Assembly (NCBI GenBank): GCA_002279765.1 | Contig: NCCR01000293.1 | Location: 1-5,467, forward strand | Origin: Verrucomicrobia bacterium 12-59-8 | GTDB lineage: Bacteria; Verrucomicrobiota; Verrucomicrobiae; Verrucomicrobiales; Verrucomicrobiaceae | Direction: 5' to 3' | Length of the DNA: 5,467 nucleotides | Shown here: positions 4,546 through 5,467 of the stretch, one piece after another | How positions within the stretch are numbered: the first letter of the stretch is position 1 | How the letters are laid out: every line of letters begins with the position of its first letter | The notes under the pieces: generated by a model | What the model was told of the DNA's origin: nothing | Databases searched by the model: none | What the model saw: the letters and a program-made list of their open reading frames with translations, nothing else | Translations under genes and position numbers: made by a program

Positions 4546-5467
4546 TTAGTGGGTCACATTCAGCCGGAAGAACAGGCCCTCCGGCAGCGGGCCTGCCGTG
4601 GTGGTGGCCGTGGCGTCGATGACCTGCGGATTGTCCGAGGGCGCTGAGCTGGTGCCCTCGGTGATATTGAGGCTGAGAACGCCGTCGCTCTGGCCGCTGC
4701 GATACCACTGCTGGAGATTTCGACTCCACTCGACCACGCCGGTGACATCCGGCGCATTGAGCGCGCGGTTGAAGCGGAACACCACACTGCCACCCGTGAC
4801 CTGCGCGGTGAAGGGAGCCCTGCTGCCGCCATCCGCTGGCTGGGTGCCGGTGAAGTATTCGATCAGGTTCGGCACGCCATCATTGTCCGCATCATCTGCT
4901 GGACCGCGTTTGGCCGGGTCAGGGATGTTGCTGGCATACCAGCTCTGGGCGGGCTGGTCAGCAATGGTGGCCTGGGCCGAGGCTGGGGTGCCGGGGGTGA
5001 ACTCCACGCTGCTGCCAAGGCTGAGGATCACGCTTTCATCGCCCTCGGCCAGATTGTCGCTCAGTACGGTGAGAGGCAGAGTGGTGCTGGTGCTGCCAGC
5101 CGGAATCGTGACGCTGCTCACGAAGCCGCTGTAGTCCGCGCCTGCCGTAGCGGTGCCGCTGGCAATGAGAGGCACAGCCAGTGCGGCGGCCGGATCGCCG
5201 CTGCGGGTGATGGTGAAGAGAAGTGCCTGATCGGCACCGTGCTCGCCAGCGCTCGCATCCGCGGCGGCCAGGGTCACCTGCGGCAGTGTGCTCACGGGCG
5301 CATAAGGGATGGCCACAAAGCGCAGATCAATCGCCTCATGCGTGCCGTTCACCGGCTCAAGATCCTGGGTGAAGATGCGGAAGCTGCTGCCGTTGGGCGA
5401 CCAGCAGATCAGATTGTCCACCGCCGTGCTGGTGGCACCGCCGACGGTCGCATCGGCCACCACGAAC
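4546..5467 (-). CDS. Secreted Calx-beta domain protein with EF-hand-like calcium loop, C-terminal part
   Basis: Only the last 306 codons are in the window; the frame is open through the right edge, so the start and any signal peptide are missing. Residues below are numbered from the first complete codon in the window. Residues about 60-152 are a Calx-beta domain, seen in LFTITRSGDPAAALAVPLI, SGTATAGADYSGF, VTIPAGSTSTTLPLTVLSD and AEGDESVILSL, a calcium-binding beta-sandwich common in adhesive and extracellular proteins. Asp192 begins a complete 12-residue EF-hand-type loop, DADNDGVPNLIE, with Asp at positions 1, 3 and 5, Gly at 6 and Glu at 12. It is followed by YFTGTQPAD, a linker I associate with Verrucomicrobiota surface proteins. 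The last ~85 residues (VVFRFNRALNAPDVTGVVEW onward) form a C-terminal beta-rich module that I do not recognise by name. An adhesin or substrate-binding role is possible, but no enzyme motif is visible. It precedes the sulfatase by 64 bp. Confidence 0.85.
   Translation of the reverse strand, partial: FVVADATVGGATSTAVDNLICWSPNGSSFRIFTQDLEPVNGTHEAIDLRFVAIPYAPVSTLPQVTLAAADASAGEHGADQALLFTITRSGDPAAALAVPLIASGTATAGADYSGFVSSVTIPAGSTSTTLPLTVLSDNLAEGDESVILSLGSSVEFTPGTPASAQATIADQPAQSWYASNIPDPAKRGPADDADNDGVPNLIEYFTGTQPADGGSRAPFTAQVTGGSVVFRFNRALNAPDVTGVVEWSRNLQQWYRSGQSDGVLSLNITEGTSSAPSDNPQVIDATATTTAGPLPEGLFFRLNVTH

Overview
The window carries five genes, all transcribed leftward (minus strand), and no RNA gene, insertion sequence or CRISPR array that I can see. 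GC-rich DNA, an exported S1-type sulfatase, a secreted Calx-beta/EF-hand protein and a GldA/GldF-like ABC exporter together suggest an aquatic or soil Verrucomicrobiota bacterium, perhaps near Prosthecobacter or Verrucomicrobium. That placement is inference from gene content and protein style; no marker gene is present.

Read in the direction of transcription (right to left), the layout is as follows. (1) 4546-5467: the C-terminal 306 codons of an extracellular protein with a Calx-beta domain and one EF-hand-like calcium loop; its start lies beyond the right edge. (2) 3060-4481: a 473-residue secreted sulfatase, 64 bp downstream of gene 1. (3) 1524-2855: a 443-residue ammonium transporter (Amt) with a cleavable-looking signal peptide, after a 204-bp gap. 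(4) 349-1314: a 321-residue ABC ATPase of the GldA-like type, after a 209-bp gap that holds two inverted repeats. (5) 1-352: the N-terminal part of the partner ABC-2 permease, which overlaps the ATPase stop by 4 bp (ATGA) and runs off the left edge.

Genes 4 and 5 clearly form one transport operon. Genes 1 and 2 are both extracytoplasmic and close together, so a shared transcript is plausible. Amt appears to be its own unit, with no PII (glnK) gene beside it in the window.

The strongest anomaly is in the permease. The ATGA-coupled start is followed four codons later by an in-frame amber codon (338-340), after which the permease frame is open to the window edge. This is a nonsense mutation, a sequence error, or a sign that translation starts downstream at a rare codon. 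Other points worth a look are a hairpin directly abutting the sulfatase start codon, a GGTT repeat with G-quadruplex potential abutting the amt start codon, a 13-bp perfect inverted repeat between amt and the ABC operon, and a general lack of Shine-Dalgarno sequences. I do not see a convincing new multi-gene system.
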